From positions 2,356,001 through 2,420,000 of the forward strand of contig NZ_JANAVO010000001.1 of the NCBI RefSeq assembly GCF_024213555.1: DNA of 64,000 nucleotides, written 5' to 3'. Source of the DNA: Allokutzneria sp. A3M-2-11 16 (GTDB lineage: Bacteria > Actinomycetota > Actinomycetes > Mycobacteriales > Pseudonocardiaceae). The notes beneath the pieces are model-generated. The model had not been told where the DNA came from. It worked only from the letters and a program-made list of their open reading frames with translations, and ran no database searches. How positions within the stretch are numbered: the first letter of the stretch is position 1; each line of letters starts with the position of its first letter. The position numbers and the translations under genes were made by a program. Positions 1 to 7,216 of this stretch are shown here, piece after piece.

Positions 1-166
1 CTTCCCACTTGTACGACCTGAATGACGTTCACCACTTTGAGACCGAGCGGCGTCTGCTCTTTTGAACAGAGCTGCGCTAATGTCGCGATCAGTCTCGTTG
101 CCGAGCTGGCGACTGGGGAACGCATCCGGAACGCACACGTCGCCGGATTTCAGGGAAGGAAGACGC

Positions 167-514
167 ATGGCTGAGAAGGTCATCCGGACCTTGGTGGACG
201 ACCTCGACGGTTCCGAGGCCGAGGAGACCGTTGAGTTCGCAATCGACGGGGTCTCCTACGAGATCGACCTTTCCGGAGGTAACGCCGGAAAGCTGCGCGA
301 CTCGCTCGCCGACTTCATCGGGAGCGCGCGCAAGGTCGGCGGCAGGCGTCGTTCCGCAGGAGGGCGTTCCGCCGCGCGGCCCGGCCGTCCGGCCGCCGCG
401 GACCGCGAGCAGAACCAGGCAATTCGGGAGTGGGCCCGTAAGCGCGGCATGAAGGTCTCCGACCGCGGTCGTATCCCGGCCGACGTGCTGGAGTCCTACC
501 ACAACGAAAACTGA
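167..514 (+). CDS. lsr2: Lsr2 nucleoid-associated protein
   Basis: A 115-residue H-NS-like xenogeneic silencer that bridges AT-rich DNA and represses horizontally acquired genes. The N-terminal oligomerisation domain (about residues 1-60, starting [15 protein letters not shown]) is followed by a basic linker rich in Arg, Pro and Ala. The C-terminal DNA-binding domain has the IREWARKRG helix and ends in the [14 protein letters not shown] segment; the R-G-R AT-hook-like motif is present. The ATG at 167 was chosen over an upstream in-frame ATG at 62 because it has a GGAAGGA ribosome site (about 155-161) and gives the canonical N-terminus. In M. tuberculosis lsr2 is next to clpC1; here an iron island separates them. 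A strong terminator follows. Confidence 0.97.
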   Translation: MAEKVIRTLVDDLDGSEAEETVEFAIDGVSYEIDLSGGNAGKLRDSLADFIGSARKVGGRRRSAGGRSAARPGRPAAADREQNQAIREWARKRGMKVSDRGRIPADVLESYHNEN

Positions 515-552
515 GCTGACCGGAACCGGGTGTACCGGTTCGGATACACAAA

Positions 553-591
553 AGGACCCCTTCAGCAGCCCCGAACTGCTGAAGGGGTCCT
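553..591. terminator. Terminator hairpin between lsr2 and the siderophore-binding gene
   Basis: A perfect 16-bp stem (553-568 with 576-591) and a 7-nt loop lie between two convergent genes. It should work for both transcripts. It is unrelated in sequence to the dispersed palindromes found at other convergent junctions. Confidence 0.85.
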
Positions 592-612
592 CGTGTTTGG
601 TGAGATCGTGAA

Positions 613-1620
613 TCAGCTCCGCGCCGGATCCACCCCGAATGCCTTGGCGAGGTCGTCCAGGATCGCGTGTGCGCCCTGGAGGCTCACCGACGCGATCCAG
701 GTGCCGTCCTGCACATCGGTGACCTTGCCCTTCAGTTGCTTCCACAGCGGGTTGGCCAGGTACTTCTCCTTGGCCTTCGCGGAGTCGCCCTTGGGGTCCG
801 GGAAAACCGATACGAAGACGTGATCGGCATCGGCGTCCAGGATGCGTTCCTCGGCCACGTTCACCGAGATGTCCTTCGCCTTCGAATCGTCCTGCGAGGC
901 GGGCCGGGCCAGGCCCGCGTCCTTGAGCACGATGCCGACGAAGCTGTTCGGCGTGTAGAGCCGGGTCGGGCCCGCGACGAAGCGCACCACGGAGATGGTC
1001 GGGTTCTTGCCCGCCTTCGCGCGGATCGAGTCGCCGACCTTGCGGGCCCGCTCCTCGTACGCCTTGATCTTCTTGTCGGCCAGTTCCTCCTTGCCGAGCG
1101 CGGTGCCCAGCAGGCGGATGTTGTCCTTCCAGGTCAGTCCCGTCGTCTGGCTGAAGACCGCGGGCTTGCGCGCGCTGAGCTGGCCGTAGAGCTGCTCGTG
1201 CCGGACCTTCGCCGAGACGATCAGGTCCGGGTTCAGCGCCAGCGTCTCCTCGATCTTGGGCTGCTCCAGCGTGCCGACCGGCTTGGCGTTGCGGCCGTAC
1301 ACCTCGGCCTCGGCCTTGAGGTAGTCCGGGAACTTGTCACCGGTCAGCGGGAACAGCGTGAACGCGACGACCTCGGTCTCCAGTGCGAAGGCCGCGTCCA
1401 CGTAGCTGCTGTCCAGCGCGGCGACCTTCTTCGGCGCGGCGGCGATCGTCGTCTCGCCCATCGCGTGCTTGACGGTCCTGGGGAAGCCCGCCCCGACCTG
1501 GCCGGGGACCGGTGGCGGCGAGCTCGGCGCGGCCCCGCCGCACCCCGCGACCACGGCCGCCACGGTGAAGGCGGCCACTCCGGCGAAGGCCCGCCGGGCC
1601 AACAGCGCCCTTGTCCTCAA
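613..1620 (-). CDS. Siderophore-binding lipoprotein of an iron ABC importer (paralogue 1)
   Basis: Extracytoplasmic ferric-siderophore receptor (FhuD/FepB-like, helical-backbone type) of 335 residues. A signal peptide ends at lipobox VVAGC with Cys27 as the lipidation site, followed by a Pro/Ser linker and the two-lobed binding domain. The start is TTG at 1620, which has a GGAGGA ribosome site; a longer frame reaches 1710 but would translate through the iron box. The gene is closely similar to its neighbour at 1811-2794: both share GFPRTVKHAMGETTI, and much of the rest aligns by eye, so this is a tandem duplication. An IdeR-like box lies 35 nt upstream of the start. It should deliver ligand to the permease/ATPase at 2887-5899. 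The ligand cannot be told from sequence. Confidence 0.9.
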   Translation of the reverse strand: MRTRALLARRAFAGVAAFTVAAVVAGCGGAAPSSPPPVPGQVGAGFPRTVKHAMGETTIAAAPKKVAALDSSYVDAAFALETEVVAFTLFPLTGDKFPDYLKAEAEVYGRNAKPVGTLEQPKIEETLALNPDLIVSAKVRHEQLYGQLSARKPAVFSQTTGLTWKDNIRLLGTALGKEELADKKIKAYEERARKVGDSIRAKAGKNPTISVVRFVAGPTRLYTPNSFVGIVLKDAGLARPASQDDSKAKDISVNVAEERILDADADHVFVSVFPDPKGDSAKAKEKYLANPLWKQLKGKVTDVQDGTWIASVSLQGAHAILDDLAKAFGVDPARS

Positions 1621-1654
1621 CTGTCCTCCAAGAGTCGTAAGTCCCATTCGCAAC

Positions 1655-1673
1655 TGAGGATAGGTTGCCCTAA
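1655..1673 (-). promoter_or_regulatory. IdeR/DmdR-like iron box
   Basis: On the minus strand the 19-mer TTAGGGCAACCTATCCTCA matches 14 of 19 positions of the actinobacterial iron-box consensus TWAGGTWAGSCTWACCTWA by eye. It lies 35 nt upstream of the TTG start at 1620, where a Fe2+-loaded DtxR-family repressor would block transcription. Confidence 0.6.
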
Positions 1674-1733
1674 CTTCGCGGCGATATCCGAAACGCGCCC
1701 CCGCAACCACCTCGGAACCGCCGCGTGACCCTG

Positions 1734-1789
1734 CCGGGGTTGGGGGCGGTTCGCGACCGTTTTGGCGGGGGTCGGGGGTACTTGAAGAC
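1734..1789. repeat. Family A palindromic repeat, right-half copy
   Basis: This copy has only the right half of the 110-140-bp family A element. The GGGGTTGGGGGCGGTT core is followed by a GC-rich spacer and the terminal GTACTTGAAGAC (1778-1789). The left arm GTCTTCAAGTAC is missing. It sits between the two siderophore-binding genes. Full copies are at 18588, 21822, 43873 and 58832. Confidence 0.75.
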
Positions 1790-1810
1790 GGGCGAACCCC
1801 TGGGGCACGC

Positions 1811-2794
1811 CTAGTTCGCGGGATCGACGCCGAAAGCCTTGGCGAGGTCGTCGAGGATGATGTGCGCGCCTTGCAGGCTCACCGAGGTCACCCAGGTGAG
1901 GTCGTTGACGGCGACCGCCTTCGGCGCGAGCGGGCGCCAGAGCGGGTTGGTCTCGAAGCGCTGCTTGGTCGCGGCCGAGGAGCCCTTCTCGTCCGGGTAG
2001 GTCGCCACGAAGATCTTGTCGGCGTCCGCGTCGGTGATCCGCTCCTCGCTGATCTCGGCGGCGAAGGCGTTGGCGGCCTGCGAGGCCGGCCGGGCCAGGC
2101 CCGCGTCCTTCATCACGATCCCGGAGAAGCTGGCCTGCTGGTAGAGCCGGGTCGGGCCGTCGACGAACCGCACGATCGAGATGGTCGGGTTCCTGCCCTC
2201 CTTGGCCCGGATCGCGTCGCCGATGCGGCGGGCCCGGTCCTCGTACCCCTTGATCTTCTTCTCGGCGAGCTCCTCCTTGCCGAGAGCCTTGCCGAGCAGC
2301 CGGATGTTCTCCTTCCACGTCGGGCCGGTGGTGTCGCTGAACACCGTCGGCACCTTCGCGCTGAGCTGGCCGTAGATCTGCTCGTGCCGGACCTTCGCCG
2401 AGACGATCAGGTCGGGCTTCTGGTTCAGGATCAGCTCGATCTTCGGCTCGGCCAGGGTGCCGACGGCCTTGGCGCCCGCGCTCAGCCGCCTGCCCGGCTC
2501 GCCGAGGTAGTCGGGCACCCGGTCACCGATGGAGCGGTAGCTGGTGAAGGCCACGACCTCGGTCTCCAGGGCGATCACCGCGTCGACGAAGCTCGCGTCC
2601 AGCGCGGCGACCTTCTTCGGCGCCGCCGGGATGGTGGTCTCACCCATGGCGTGCTTGACCGTCCTGGGGAAACCCGCGGCCGGAGGAGCCGAGGCGCCAC
2701 CCGGCTGGGTGGTGGTGCCGGGCCCGCACGCGGCGACGGCCGCCGCCACGGCGATGATCACCAGGCTCCGTCTCGCCAACAACGCTCTGGTCAA
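1811..2794 (-). CDS. Siderophore-binding lipoprotein of an iron ABC importer (paralogue 2)
   Basis: Second ferric-siderophore-binding lipoprotein, 327 residues. It has a short basic n-region, a hydrophobic core and lipobox VAAC with Cys23, then a Thr/Pro/Ala linker and the helical-backbone binding domain. The start is TTG at 2794 behind GGAGGAACC. It shares a divergent promoter region with the permease/ATPase operon, which carries two iron-box-like palindromes. That makes it the more likely dedicated partner, with the copy at 613-1620 a duplicate that may have another ligand range. Divergence is concentrated in short loops (for example around residues 90-120), as expected for ligand-contact changes, although this was judged by eye. 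Confidence 0.9.
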   Translation of the reverse strand: MTRALLARRSLVIIAVAAAVAACGPGTTTQPGGASAPPAAGFPRTVKHAMGETTIPAAPKKVAALDASFVDAVIALETEVVAFTSYRSIGDRVPDYLGEPGRRLSAGAKAVGTLAEPKIELILNQKPDLIVSAKVRHEQIYGQLSAKVPTVFSDTTGPTWKENIRLLGKALGKEELAEKKIKGYEDRARRIGDAIRAKEGRNPTISIVRFVDGPTRLYQQASFSGIVMKDAGLARPASQAANAFAAEISEERITDADADKIFVATYPDEKGSSAATKQRFETNPLWRPLAPKAVAVNDLTWVTSVSLQGAHIILDDLAKAFGVDPAN

Positions 2795-2812
2795 GGTTCC
2801 TCCACGGTTCGG

Positions 2813-2826
2813 TTAGGCTTGCCTGA
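2813..2826 (-). promoter_or_regulatory. Iron-box-like palindrome, divergent promoter (proximal to binding protein)
   Basis: TTAGGCTTGCCTGA is a near-perfect inverted repeat 19 nt upstream of the TTG start at 2794. It resembles the core of DtxR/IdeR operators. The same TTGCCT core occurs in the stronger site at 6957-6975. Confidence 0.5.
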
Positions 2827-2834
2827 CTACCAGC

Positions 2835-2853
2835 AAGGTCGGCCTTACCTTGT
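2835..2853 (+). promoter_or_regulatory. IdeR/DmdR-like iron box for the permease operon
   Basis: CAAGGTCGGCCTTACCTTG matches 15 of 19 iron-box positions by eye and is an imperfect palindrome. It lies 33 nt upstream of the first permease gene, in the region shared with the divergent binding-protein gene, so both transcription units can be repressed together in iron-replete cells. Confidence 0.6.
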
Positions 2854-2886
2854 CGGGCGAACGGACCAGAGGGAAGGAGATGTTCT

Positions 2887-3975
2887 TTGGAACGCAGTGT
2901 GACCGTGGCAACGCCATCCGGGTCACGGCGCTCCCCTCGGTCGGGTGTCGCTCCTCAGCAGGCCGACGCCACCGTTCGCCGCCGCCGTCGCAGGCTCATC
3001 GGCCTGCTCGTCCTCGTGCTCGTGCTCCTCGCCAGCGTGCTGGCCAGCATCGCCATCGGCTCCAAGCCGATCGCGCTCGCCGACGTCTGGCACGCCCTGG
3101 CAACGCCGACCGGCACCGAGGACGACATCGTCATCGGCTCCCTGCGGGTGCCCAGGACCATGCTCGGCCTGGTCGTGGGCATCTCGCTGGGCGTGGCGGG
3201 CGCGCTGATGCAGGGCCACACCCGCAACCCGCTGGCCGATCCCGGCCTGCTCGGGGTGAACCAGGGCGCGGCCTTCGCCATCGTGCTGTCGATCTTCATG
3301 CTGCGCACCGACGACATCTACACGCTGGTCTGGTTCGGTTTCGCCGGGGCGCTGGTCGCCACCGTCGCGGTGTTCGCGCTCGGCTCGGTCGGCCGGGGCG
3401 GACCGACCCCGGTCACCCTGGCGCTGGCCGGGGCCGCGATCAGCGCGCTGCTCTACGCGCTGACCTCGGCACTGGTGCTGCTGGACGCGCAGAGCCTCGA
3501 GGCGTTCCGGTTCTGGCGCTCCGGCTCGCTGGCCGGGCGCGATCCGGAGATCGTGCTCCAGGTGCTGCCGTTCCTGGTCGCGGGCCTGGTGCTGGCGCTG
3601 GTCAACTCGCCGGGGCTGAACGCGCTGTCCCTCGGCGAGGACGTGGCCCGATCGCTGGGCCAGAGCGTCATGCTGACCCGGGTCGTCGGCATCGCCGCCG
3701 TCACGCTGCTGACCGGAGCGGCGGTGTCCGCGTGCGGCCCGATCGGCTTCGTCGGCCTGGTCGTCCCGCACATGGCGCGCGCCATCACCGGACCGGACTA
3801 CCGCTGGCTGCTGCCCTACTCCGGGCTGCTCGGCGCGATCATGCTGCTGGTCGCCGACGTGGTGGGCCGCGTCGTCGCCCGGCCGGGGGAACTCCAGGTC
3901 GGCATCATGCTGGCCCTGGTCGGCGCGCCGTTCTTCTTGGTCCTGGTCCGGCGGAGAAGGCTGGTGCGGCTGTGA
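2887..3975 (+). CDS. FecCD-family iron-siderophore ABC permease, subunit 1
   Basis: Integral membrane permease of a ferric-siderophore importer (FecCD/BtuC family), 362 residues with about ten hydrophobic segments after a basic cytoplasmic N-terminus. The family signature RNPLADPGLLGVNQGA and the late GPIGFVGLVVPH motif, which contacts the ATPase, are both visible. TTG at 2887 is preferred because GGGAAGGAG lies just upstream. Its stop overlaps the GTG start of subunit 2 by four bases, indicating translational coupling of the two halves of the channel. Confidence 0.93.
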   Translation: MERSVTVATPSGSRRSPRSGVAPQQADATVRRRRRRLIGLLVLVLVLLASVLASIAIGSKPIALADVWHALATPTGTEDDIVIGSLRVPRTMLGLVVGISLGVAGALMQGHTRNPLADPGLLGVNQGAAFAIVLSIFMLRTDDIYTLVWFGFAGALVATVAVFALGSVGRGGPTPVTLALAGAAISALLYALTSALVLLDAQSLEAFRFWRSGSLAGRDPEIVLQVLPFLVAGLVLALVNSPGLNALSLGEDVARSLGQSVMLTRVVGIAAVTLLTGAAVSACGPIGFVGLVVPHMARAITGPDYRWLLPYSGLLGAIMLLVADVVGRVVARPGELQVGIMLALVGAPFFLVLVRRRRLVRL

Positions 3976-5060
3976 AGGCCCTGATGGGGCGGGAGACCTC
4001 GATCCCCGGCCGTCCGGCGCTGCGCGTCGGGCCCGCGTCGTGGGTGGTCCGGCTGCGCCCGGTGCTCGTTCCGGTGATCGCGTTCGGCCTGCTGGTGCTG
4101 GCCATGGCGGTCAACCTGGGCCGGGGCGACTTCCCGATCGGCGTCGGCGACGTGCTCGCGGTGCTGCTCGGCGGCGGCGATGACACGCACGCCTACATCG
4201 TGCTCGAACTGCGGCTGCCGAGGGCGCTGACCGGGGCGCTGGTCGGCGCCGCGCTCGCGCTCGCCGGGGCGATCACCCAGTCCATCGCCCGCAACCCGCT
4301 GGCCAGCCCGGACATCCTCGGGGTCACCGCGGGTGCCGGGGTCGGCGCGGTCGCGGTGATCATGCTCGGCGGCAGCGCGGGCGGGATCAGCGGCGGCATC
4401 GCCGAGTTCGGCCTGCCCGCCGCGGCGCTCGGCGGCGGACTCGTCGCGGCGCTGTTCGTCTTCGCCATCTCCTGGCAGCGCGGCATTGACGGCTACCGGC
4501 TCGTGCTGGTCGGCCTCGGCATCACCGCGGTGCTGGTGGCGATCAAGTTCTACCTGCTCACCCTGTCCGAGGTGGCCGACGCGGGCCGGGCGATGGTGTG
4601 GATCACCGGCAGCCTCAACGGCCGCGGCTGGGAGCACGTCACCCCGGTCGCGCTCGCACTGCTGGTGCTGGTGCCGCTCGCGCTGTTCGCGGCACGTCCG
4701 CTCGGCGGCCTCCAGTTCGGCGACGACACCGCGCGCGGCCTGGGCATCCGGGTCAACGGCTCGCGGGCGGCGCTGATCCTGATCGCGGTCGCGCTGGCCG
4801 CCACCGCGACGGCCTCCGCCGGGCCGGTCGAGTTCGTCGCGCTGGCCACCCCGCAGATCGCCATGCGGATGGCCGGCACGCCGCAGCCGCCGCTGCTCGG
4901 CTCCGCTGTGCTCGGCGCCGCCCTCACGGTGAGCGCGGACGTGATCGCCCGCACCGCCTTCGGCGTCGTCGAGCTGCCGGCGGGCATCGTGACCGCCGTG
5001 ATCGGCGCGCCCTACCTCATGTACCTGCTGGTTCGTCGTTATCGAGAGGTCCGGACATGA
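3972..5060 (+). CDS. FecCD-family iron-siderophore ABC permease, subunit 2
   Basis: Second FecCD-type permease, 362 residues, with about ten membrane spans and the signature RNPLASPDILGVTAGAG. It starts with GTG inside the GTGA overlap with subunit 1 and ends in an ATGA overlap with the ATPase gene. The three genes therefore form one coupled operon encoding a heterodimeric channel plus ATPase. In the family's conserved late motif (GPIGFVGLVVPH in subunit 1) this subunit reads GPVEFVALATPQ, which is common in the second subunit of such pairs. Confidence 0.93.
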   Translation: MKALMGRETSIPGRPALRVGPASWVVRLRPVLVPVIAFGLLVLAMAVNLGRGDFPIGVGDVLAVLLGGGDDTHAYIVLELRLPRALTGALVGAALALAGAITQSIARNPLASPDILGVTAGAGVGAVAVIMLGGSAGGISGGIAEFGLPAAALGGGLVAALFVFAISWQRGIDGYRLVLVGLGITAVLVAIKFYLLTLSEVADAGRAMVWITGSLNGRGWEHVTPVALALLVLVPLALFAARPLGGLQFGDDTARGLGIRVNGSRAALILIAVALAATATASAGPVEFVALATPQIAMRMAGTPQPPLLGSAVLGAALTVSADVIARTAFGVVELPAGIVTAVIGAPYLMYLLVRRYREVRT

Positions 5061-5899
5061 CAGCTGCTGCTCGGGTGCGGCTCCGCGCCGAGGGGCTCAG
5101 CCTCGGCTACGGCGAGAACCGCGTGGTCGAGGGCCTGGACCTGGATGTCATCGACGGCACCATCACCGCGGTCATCGGCCCCAACGGCTGCGGCAAGTCG
5201 ACGCTGCTGCGCGCGCTCGGCAGGCTGCTGGCGCCGCAGGAGGGCCACGTCCTGCTGGACGGCAAGCGCATCGACAAGACGCCGACCAGGGAGGTCGCCA
5301 AGATCGTCGGAGTGCTGCCGCAGACCCCGGTCGCCCCGGACGGGCTCACCGTCGGCGACCTGGTCGCCCGCGGCAGGCACCCGCACCAGGCCTGGTACCG
5401 GCAGTGGTCGGCCGACGACGAGGGCGCGGTGTCCGAGGCGCTGCGGATGACCGGGATGCTGGAGTTCGCCGAGCGGACCCTGGACCAGCTCTCCGGCGGC
5501 CAGCGGCAGCGGGCGTGGATCTCCATGGCGCTGGCGCAGGGCACCGACCTGCTGCTGCTGGACGAGCCGACCACCTACCTGGACCTCGCGCACCAGGTGG
5601 ACGTGCTCGACCTGGTGCAGCAGCTGCACGACCAGGCGGGTCGCACGGTGATCATGGTGCTGCACGACCTGAACCTGGCCGCGCGCTACTCCGACCGGCT
5701 GATCGCGATGCGAGACGGCAAGATCGTCGCGCAGGGCGCCCCCCAGGACGTGCTGACCGAGCAGCTGCTCAGCGACGTCTTCGACCTGGACGCACGAGTG
5801 GTCCCCGACCCCGTCGCCGGCACTCCGCTCGTCGTCCCCATCGGCAGCAGGCACCGCGTCCGCGTCGACTCCGCCGCCCCGGCCGACGACACCATGTGA
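5057..5899 (+). CDS. Iron-siderophore ABC transporter ATP-binding protein
   Basis: FepC/FhuC-type ATPase of 280 residues that powers the two permeases encoded upstream. Walker A is GPNGCGKST (about residues 38-46), the signature is LSGGQRQR, Walker B is LLLLDEPTTYLD, and the H-loop is VLHDLN. The start ATG overlaps the preceding stop (ATGA). The unbroken run permease-permease-ATPase makes assignment to the same importer firm. The transcript probably ends at the palindromic repeat just downstream. Confidence 0.95.
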   Translation: MTAAARVRLRAEGLSLGYGENRVVEGLDLDVIDGTITAVIGPNGCGKSTLLRALGRLLAPQEGHVLLDGKRIDKTPTREVAKIVGVLPQTPVAPDGLTVGDLVARGRHPHQAWYRQWSADDEGAVSEALRMTGMLEFAERTLDQLSGGQRQRAWISMALAQGTDLLLLDEPTTYLDLAHQVDVLDLVQQLHDQAGRTVIMVLHDLNLAARYSDRLIAMRDGKIVAQGAPQDVLTEQLLSDVFDLDARVVPDPVAGTPLVVPIGSRHRVRVDSAAPADDTM

Positions 5900-5910
5900 C
5901 CCTCGCGGTT

Positions 5911-6000
5911 TATGCACTGAATGAGTCATTGGGGTACTTGAGCGCCCTCAATGACTCATTCAGTGCGTTGAAGTACCTGAACGAGTCATTCAGGGCGTAA
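5911..6000. repeat. Family B palindromic repeat (AATGAGTCATT type), copy 1
   Basis: A perfect 17-bp inverted repeat, GCACTGAATGAGTCATT (5914-5930) with its complement at 5950-5966, is followed by a third related unit at about 5979-5998. It fills the convergent gap between the ABC ATPase and the FhuF-like gene and could act as a two-way terminator. A second copy is at 48671-48728. Confidence 0.8.
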
Positions 6001-6005
6001 GAGGG

Positions 6006-6926
6006 TCAGCGGGAGAGGGCGCGGGTGGCGCGTTCGTCCTCGGTGGTCCGCGGGCAGGTGGTGCACGCGGGCTGGTCGGGCAGTGCGAAGTGGAAGCAGC
6101 AGCTCTCGCGGCGGCGGGTCCACACCGACCGGCCGCAGTCGCCGGTGACCGTGTGCAGGGTCGACGCCGAGGTCAGCGGGGCCTCGGCGGTGGGGAGGAA
6201 CAGCGCGGAGTCGGCGACGCCGGACCCCTCGTCGCCCAGGCTGCGCCCGGCCAGCCAGCCCGCGGTGTCCAGCGCGTCGGTGGCCGCGGCCCACAGCGTG
6301 CGGCGGCCGAAGCGGGTGCCGGGGCCGAACGCGGTGACGAACTTGGCGGCGTGCGCGGTGAACCGGGCGCGGAACAGCGCGGCCAGCGCGCGCTCGTCGG
6401 AGACCGTGGTGGCCTCGGCGCGGTGTGACTCGGGGTCTTCGGGAAGGCAGCAGAACTCATCGCTGAGCAGGGCGATGCCGTTCGGGTGCGGGCGGTCGCC
6501 GTTGAGCCGGAAGGCGATGTCGGCGGGCCGCAGCGACGGGACCCGGCGGGCGGAGTGGAACAGCAGGCCGCCGAGGAAACCGGGGACCTGGAGGTACCAC
6601 GACATGATGTAACCGGAGGTGGTGCGCTCCGGGATCGGGCCGTCGTGGCGCTCGCTCAGCCAGTCGGCGAGCCGTTTGCGCCAGCGGTCGAACATCGCGG
6701 GGTCGCCGAGCACGTCGGCGCAGCTGATCCACTCGCCGGAGCCGGAGGCGGGAAGGCCGTAGCGGACCTCGGTCGTCGGCAGGTGACCGACCCGGTCGAG
6801 CGTCGCGGCCAGGACCCCTCGTTCTCCTCCGCCGACCGCGCCGACCGGGCTCAGGCCCGCGGTCACGGTCACCGGCGCGCCCCGCGGGCGGTGCTGGTGG
6901 TGCGTGGCACGGCGGCTCCCGGGCAT
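6006..6926 (-). CDS. FhuF-type (2Fe-2S) ferric-siderophore reductase
   Basis: About 306 residues, ending in the CC-X10-C-X2-C cluster ligand pattern (ESCCFHFALPDQPACTTCP) that defines the C-terminal 2Fe-2S domain of FhuF-like proteins. FhuF reduces siderophore-bound Fe3+ in the cytoplasm so that iron can be released after import. The gene sits beside the siderophore importer and has its own iron box at 6957-6975, which supports this role. The start is uncertain: ATG at 6926 is given, while TTG at 6950 and GTG at 6869 are also possible and no ribosome site decides between them. Confidence 0.85.
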   Translation of the reverse strand: MPGSRRATHHQHRPRGAPVTVTAGLSPVGAVGGGERGVLAATLDRVGHLPTTEVRYGLPASGSGEWISCADVLGDPAMFDRWRKRLADWLSERHDGPIPERTTSGYIMSWYLQVPGFLGGLLFHSARRVPSLRPADIAFRLNGDRPHPNGIALLSDEFCCLPEDPESHRAEATTVSDERALAALFRARFTAHAAKFVTAFGPGTRFGRRTLWAAATDALDTAGWLAGRSLGDEGSGVADSALFLPTAEAPLTSASTLHTVTGDCGRSVWTRRRESCCFHFALPDQPACTTCPRTTEDERATRALSR

Positions 6927-6956
6927 CCTCGGCGCGTATCGATTCGGCAACCTCAG

Positions 6957-6975
6957 TCAGGCTTGCCTAACCTTA
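6957..6975 (-). promoter_or_regulatory. IdeR/DmdR-like iron box upstream of the FhuF-like gene
   Basis: TCAGGCTTGCCTAACCTTA matches 16 of 19 iron-box positions by eye, the best in the window. It lies immediately upstream of the FhuF-like coding region. Confidence 0.7.
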
Positions 6976-7039
6976 CATATAGTCACGCCACGTTGCTCCG
7001 CAAGGGTGGTCGGCCTAACACACCGATCGACGGATCGTT

Positions 7040-7056
7040 GTTCGCGCTGAGCGGAC
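7040..7056 (+). promoter_or_regulatory. ClgR-like operator upstream of clpC
   Basis: GTTCGCGCTGAGCGGAC carries the CGC-N5-GCG core with flanking inverted bases, typical of ClgR sites that activate clp genes in actinobacteria. It is about 160 bp upstream of the clpC start. The intervening sequence holds no other gene. Confidence 0.5.
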
Positions 7057-7216
7057 AGCACCGGGTTGGCGGAATCCGACTACGTCTGAGCACGTTGAGC
7101 GTGATGTCGGGAGGGGGAGATCGGACAACCGGAGTCGTGCCGCGAACTAGGCGCGACGGACCACCCGACTACAGTGGTCATACGGTGCCGGTCCCAAAGT
7201 GCGGCAGGGAGTGCGA

